In this document: piece after piece, positions 5,912 through 8,849 of the stretch
Numbering within the stretch: the first letter of the stretch is position 1
Layout: every line of letters starts with the position of its first letter
NCBI GenBank assembly: GCA_019683625.1
Contig: JADGHY010000072.1
Location: forward strand, 1 to 8,849
From: Thermoflavifilum sp.
GTDB taxonomy: Bacteria > Bacteroidota > Bacteroidia > Chitinophagales > Chitinophagaceae
Length of the DNA: 8,849 nt
Direction: 5' to 3'
Notes under the pieces: generated by a model
What the model saw: only the letters and a program-made list of their open reading frames with translations
Told to the model about the DNA's origin: nothing
Database searches by the model: none
Made by a program: the position numbers and the translations under genes

Positions 5912-7465
5912 CTATGCCGGATCAGCCGAAGGAGAGGCTTTCACAGGATGGGTGCTGTGTTCAGGGCGCATGTGCGGGAAAAACAATACATCCTGGATGG
6001 AGGGCTGGTTGGTAAGTAACATCGCCAGCCTATCTATACCAATACCGATACCCGCTGTGGGAGGCATGCCATATTCCAGGGCGCGGATAAAATCATAATC
6101 AATATACATGGCTTCTTCATCGCCTCGCTGCATAAGTTTAAGTTGCTCTTCAAAACGATGCAGCTGATCGATGGGGTCATTTAGCTCGCTGTAAGCATTA
6201 GCAATTTCTTTACCATTGATGATAAGCTCAAAACGCTCTACCAGTCCGGCTTTGCTCCGATGCTTTTTGGTGAGCGGACTCATTTCCACCGGATAATCGA
6301 TGATAAAAGTGGGCTGCACAAAATGAGACTCGCAGGCTTCGCTAAAGATGGCGTCGATGAGCTTGCCTTTGCCCATGGTGTGATCGGTTGGAATCTGAAG
6401 CTGATGGCATACATCCCGCAATTGCGCCTCTTCCATACCGCTGATGTCGATACCGGTAAATTCATGGATTGCATCCAGAATCGCTATCCGCGGATAAGGC
6501 GCCTTGAAATCAATTTCCTGGCTGCCAACCTGGATTTTGGTGGTACCATGTAAAGTCTTCACCACGTGCTCCAAGAGTTGTTCCGTGATTTCCATCATCC
6601 AGAAATAATCCTTATAAGCCACATAAAACTCCAAGATGGTGAATTCCGGATTGTGGGTACGGTCCATCCCTTCGTTACGAAAGTTGCGGCTGAATTCGTA
6701 CACCCAATCATATCCCCCCACGATGAGCCGTTTCAAATACAGCTCATCGGCGATACGCAGGTACAGGTCCATATCCAGGGCGTTGTGGTGCGTGATGAAT
6801 GGGCGTGCAGCTGCACCCCCGGGAATAGTTTGCAGGACGGGGGTATCCACTTCCAGTGCCCCCCGTTGGTTCAGGAAATCCCGGATAGCTTGTTTCATGC
6901 GGGTAATCATTGCAAAGCGCTCCCTGGCCTGCGGTTCAATAATCAGGTGGGCATAGCGTTGCCGATATTTAAATTCTGGATCTGTCACGGCATCATACAA
7001 GGCGCCTTCTTTTTCTTTTACCACGGGCAGAGGCCGCAAGGCTTTGCAGAGCAAGGTAAATGCCTGCACGTGAATGGAAAGCTCACCGGTTTTGGTATAA
7101 AACACAAAGCCTTTTATGCCAATAATGTCGCCAATGTCGAGCAGTTTTTTCCAGACGGTATTATAGAGGGTTTTATCCTCGCCCGGGCAAATATCGTCTC
7201 TGCGTACATACAGTTGGATGCGGCCTGTGCTGTCTTGCAGGTCGGCAAAGCAGGCCTTGCCCATATCACGCATGGTCATGATACGTCCGGCAATGGACAC
7301 CTGCTGAAAAGGCTCGGGATGTTCAGGATCAAATTGCTCCCGGATGGTGCGCACCTGGGTATTCACTTCAAAGAGGGCAGCCGGATAGGGATCTATACCC
7401 AGTTGTTGCAGCTGAGCTAGTTTTTCCCTGCGGATACGTTCCTGTTCTGATAAGGTTAATGGCAT
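5912..7465 (-). CDS. lysS: Lysyl-tRNA synthetase, class II
   Basis: This cytoplasmic enzyme attaches lysine to tRNA-Lys using ATP. The 517-residue product is of normal length for bacterial LysS. An OB-fold anticodon-binding domain (about 55-140; VSIAGRIMTMRDMGKACFADL at its start) is followed by the class II catalytic domain. Motif 1 is ALEVDTPVLQTIPGGAAARP (203-222), motif 2 is FRNEGMDRTHNPEFT (262-276) with the ATP-contacting Arg, and motif 3 is GIGIGIDRLAM (472-482) with Arg479. Lysine-site sequences such as NEGMD and GKEIANAYSELNDP (418-431) are intact. The start MPLTLSEQERIRREKLAQL is typical of the family. After motif 3 it ends with VLFFPHMRPE and a variable tail of about 15 residues. 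It is an essential housekeeping gene, divergent from the YdjC-like gene across a 111-base gap. Confidence 0.98.
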   Translation of the reverse strand: MPLTLSEQERIRREKLAQLQQLGIDPYPAALFEVNTQVRTIREQFDPEHPEPFQQVSIAGRIMTMRDMGKACFADLQDSTGRIQLYVRRDDICPGEDKTLYNTVWKKLLDIGDIIGIKGFVFYTKTGELSIHVQAFTLLCKALRPLPVVKEKEGALYDAVTDPEFKYRQRYAHLIIEPQARERFAMITRMKQAIRDFLNQRGALEVDTPVLQTIPGGAAARPFITHHNALDMDLYLRIADELYLKRLIVGGYDWVYEFSRNFRNEGMDRTHNPEFTILEFYVAYKDYFWMMEITEQLLEHVVKTLHGTTKIQVGSQEIDFKAPYPRIAILDAIHEFTGIDISGMEEAQLRDVCHQLQIPTDHTMGKGKLIDAIFSEACESHFVQPTFIIDYPVEMSPLTKKHRSKAGLVERFELIINGKEIANAYSELNDPIDQLHRFEEQLKLMQRGDEEAMYIDYDFIRALEYGMPPTAGIGIGIDRLAMLLTNQPSIQDVLFFPHMRPEHSTHPVKASPSADPA

Positions 7466-7498
7466 GAATTTGACGAATTAAAATCACCAACAGGCTTG

Positions 7499-7506
7499 CA
7501 AAAATA
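7499..7506 (-). promoter_or_regulatory. lysS: Candidate -7 element of the lysS promoter
   Basis: On the minus strand the sequence TATTTTTG matches the Bacteroidota -7 consensus TAnnTTTG exactly, 33 bases before the lysS ATG. This would give a leader of roughly 27 bases. No TTG is found at the usual 19-21 base distance upstream (the nearest suitable one is about 28 bases away), so the call rests on the -7 box and its position. Confidence 0.35.
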
Positions 7507-7550
7507 GCATATTTCGGGCTGTGCAGGGGGAAAGCAAATCAAATAAAGCT

Positions 7551-7558
7551 TATCTTTT
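7551..7558 (+). promoter_or_regulatory. Possible -7 element of the YdjC-like gene
   Basis: TATCTTTT lies 18 bases before the ATG and differs at one position from TAnnTTTG. It is identical to the -7 candidate of the DoxX-like gene. No -33 TTG is visible at the proper distance, so this is weak. Confidence 0.2.
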
Positions 7559-7576
7559 CTGCTCAATCTGCCAGAT

Positions 7577-8575
7577 ATGTTTAAAGCAATATTATGTGGA
7601 TGCGGGCTGCTGATAGCTTGCCAATATGGTTTTGCACAGGATACCACTTATGCGATGCGGTTAGGATTTCCGCCGGATGCGCGGGTGCTCATTTTGCACA
7701 TGGATGATGCCGGAATGTCGTTTGATTCGGACAGTGGCATCATTCGGGTGTTGGAACAGGGTGTAGCCCGTTCTACCAGTGTGATGATGCCCTGCCCGTG
7801 GGTGCCCCATATCGTGCGCTACATTGTTTCCCATCAGGTGGATGCAGGTTTGCATTTAACCCTTACCTCAGAGTGGCGGGATTATCGCTGGGGGCCTGTG
7901 GCAGGTGTTGCTGCGGTGCCTGGGCTCACTGACAGCACGGGCAATCTTTGGCCCGATGTGGCGGATGTGGTGCAACATGCTTCGGCCACAGAAGTGAGCC
8001 AGGAAATAGAGGCCCAGCTGGAGAAAGCAGAACGTATGGGCTTTCATCCTACCCATCTGGATTCACACATGGGCACCTTGTTTGCCACGCCAGCCTTTTT
8101 GCAGGCTTATGTGCAGCTGGGTATTCGGCATCATATCCCCGTGATGTTACCCGGCGGGCATGATACCTATATTGCCGGGGAAATGCACCTGCAGCCGCAA
8201 CAGCTTCAGCAATTGCAGGCATTGGGCCGCCTGCTTTGGGATAATGGGTTACCCGTGTTAGATGATTTACACAACAGCAGCTATGATTGGAAGATACCTG
8301 CCGGCATGCCGCGTGATGATGCACACCTTTGTGCCTGGCGCGTGGCCATGTATGAAAAAACCCTTTCTGCCTTAAAACCCGGCATCACCATGGTGATCAT
8401 GCACTGTACACAAACTTCCTGCAATTTCGATCGCATATCGGATAGCGGCGATATTCGCAGGGCCGATATGCTGGCGATGCTCGATCCCGGCTTTCAGGCA
8501 TTTTTAAAACAACAGGGTTTTATCATCACCACATGGCGTGAGCTGATGCAAAGGCGGCAGGCGCTGACCCGGTAA
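7577..8575 (+). CDS. Secreted ChbG/YdjC-family carbohydrate deacetylase-like protein
   Basis: The 332-residue product belongs to the YdjC/ChbG family, metal-dependent deacetylases of N-acetylated sugars such as chitooligosaccharides. The metal and catalytic set is visible: Asp43-Asp44 in HMDDAGMS, His160 and His164 in THLDSHMG, and His276 in VIMHCTQ; GLHLTLTSEW (91-100) is also family-typical. Unlike cytoplasmic ChbG it has an export signal: a short Lys-containing start and hydrophobic run (3-15), with a possible signal peptidase I site after FA (residue 20) and an alternative lipobox LIAC (12-15) that would make it a lipoprotein. It is thus expected in the periplasm or on the cell surface, acting on extracellular or wall-derived amino sugars. 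The middle (205-217) is Gln/Leu-rich. The next gene begins 8 bases after its stop, so the two are probably an operon. The true substrate is unknown, and many Bacteroidota members are annotated only as polysaccharide deacetylase. Confidence 0.87.
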   Translation: MFKAILCGCGLLIACQYGFAQDTTYAMRLGFPPDARVLILHMDDAGMSFDSDSGIIRVLEQGVARSTSVMMPCPWVPHIVRYIVSHQVDAGLHLTLTSEWRDYRWGPVAGVAAVPGLTDSTGNLWPDVADVVQHASATEVSQEIEAQLEKAERMGFHPTHLDSHMGTLFATPAFLQAYVQLGIRHHIPVMLPGGHDTYIAGEMHLQPQQLQQLQALGRLLWDNGLPVLDDLHNSSYDWKIPAGMPRDDAHLCAWRVAMYEKTLSALKPGITMVIMHCTQTSCNFDRISDSGDIRRADMLAMLDPGFQAFLKQQGFIITTWRELMQRRQALTR

Positions 8576-8583
8576 TAAATCCA

Positions 8584-8849
8584 ATGTTTGCCATGAGCAG
8601 TTTCTCAAAAATACGGATCAGGTATTCCCAGAGGTATTTCCTGCGTACCTTTATTCTGGTGAGTGCCTTAAGCATCGCACAGGGCATGAAAGCGCAGTCC
8701 CCAAACAAGCCTTCCGGGCACACGGATAAGCTATTGCAACAGTTGCTGTTCCACCATGGAGATAGTTTGTTTCATCAGGTGATTACCCATCCGGACAGCT
8801 ATCGCCTGCAAATCTTGTACGTACAAATCAACCGCGATGCCCATAATTT
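8584..8849 (+). CDS. N-terminus of a secreted protein, probably class A beta-lactamase-related serine hydrolase (cut by the window end)
   Basis: An open frame starts at ATG 8584 (or ATG 8593, three codons later) and runs off the window, giving 88 full codons. The start is a signal peptide: basic residues in KIRIRYSQRYFLR, a hydrophobic stretch TFILVSALSIA, and a likely signal peptidase I site after KAQ (about residue 38). The mature part begins with a polar linker and then LLQQLLFHHGDSLFHQVI and YRLQILYVQINRDAHN. The pattern 'RxQIxYxQIxRDxxN' near the mature N-terminus recalls Bacteroidota proteins of the beta-lactamase-like serine hydrolase family, but the catalytic SxxK is outside the window. 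The function is therefore tentative: periplasmic peptidase, esterase or lactamase-like enzyme. It follows the YdjC-like gene by 8 bases, which suggests shared transcription and possibly a common cell-envelope role. Confidence 0.6.
   Translation, partial: MFAMSSFSKIRIRYSQRYFLRTFILVSALSIAQGMKAQSPNKPSGHTDKLLQQLLFHHGDSLFHQVITHPDSYRLQILYVQINRDAHN

Noticed and set aside
6566..7420. A 284-codon open frame on the + strand
   Set aside because: It lies wholly antisense to lysS, whose three class II motifs and full length are certain. The translated product has no recognisable domain, so it is a shadow of lysS codon usage.
8193..8228. CAG/CTG-like low-complexity stretch
   Set aside because: It encodes a Gln/Leu-rich helix inside the YdjC-like protein and is not a tandem repeat.
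1..8849. Possible mobile element, CRISPR, tRNA or defence system
   Set aside because: No transposase, integrase, long terminal repeats, regularly spaced repeats, tRNA cloverleaf or nuclease/toxin gene was seen; genes are closely packed and look like core or common accessory functions.

Overview
This window is ordinary chromosomal DNA from a member of the Bacteroidota, most likely a Chitinophagales-type bacterium. The inference rests on protein character (a two-domain universal stress protein, a Crp/Fnr regulator next to a DUF2892 membrane protein, a DoxX-like protein, a lysyl-tRNA synthetase of the usual Bacteroidota form), the general lack of Shine-Dalgarno sequences before the starts, and promoter-like TTG / TAnnTTTG elements. 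Base composition looks close to half G+C. No database search was possible, so the taxon is an inference. Coding density is very high, the longest gap between genes is about 110 bases, and there is no sign of a mobile element, CRISPR array, tRNA or rRNA.

Layout. Bases 1-994 hold the 3' part of a DHA2 (EmrB/QacA-type) drug exporter whose start lies outside the window. Six co-directional genes follow on the + strand at 1068-5439: a tandem-domain universal stress protein, an EntS-like MFS exporter, a dienelactone-hydrolase-family enzyme only 4 bases behind it, a Crp/Fnr-family regulator, a 68-residue DUF2892 membrane protein and a thioredoxin with a CMPC active site. Two minus-strand genes converge on this block: lysS (5912-7465) and, downstream of it, a DoxX-like four-helix membrane protein (5458-5808). 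The DoxX gene's intrinsic terminator lies inside the last codons of the thioredoxin gene. From the lysS upstream region a divergent + strand pair begins: a secreted ChbG/YdjC-family carbohydrate deacetylase-like protein (7577-8575) and the start of a secreted protein that is probably a class A beta-lactamase-related serine hydrolase, cut off by the window end.

How the genes may work together. The first part (two exporters, a stress protein and a hydrolase of small lactone-like substrates) reads as a general stress and efflux neighbourhood. The Crp/Fnr - DUF2892 - thioredoxin trio, with DoxX facing it, resembles the redox and reactive-sulfur neighbourhoods of other Bacteroidota, although no rhodanese or sulfur dioxygenase gene is present here. 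The regulator has only one cysteine, in its effector domain, and an unusual residue in its DNA-recognition helix. A short perfect palindrome just upstream of it is a candidate autoregulatory operator. I did not find a clear, large, undescribed system; the most interesting points are this regulator cluster and the overlapping gene-end architecture at 5396-5460.
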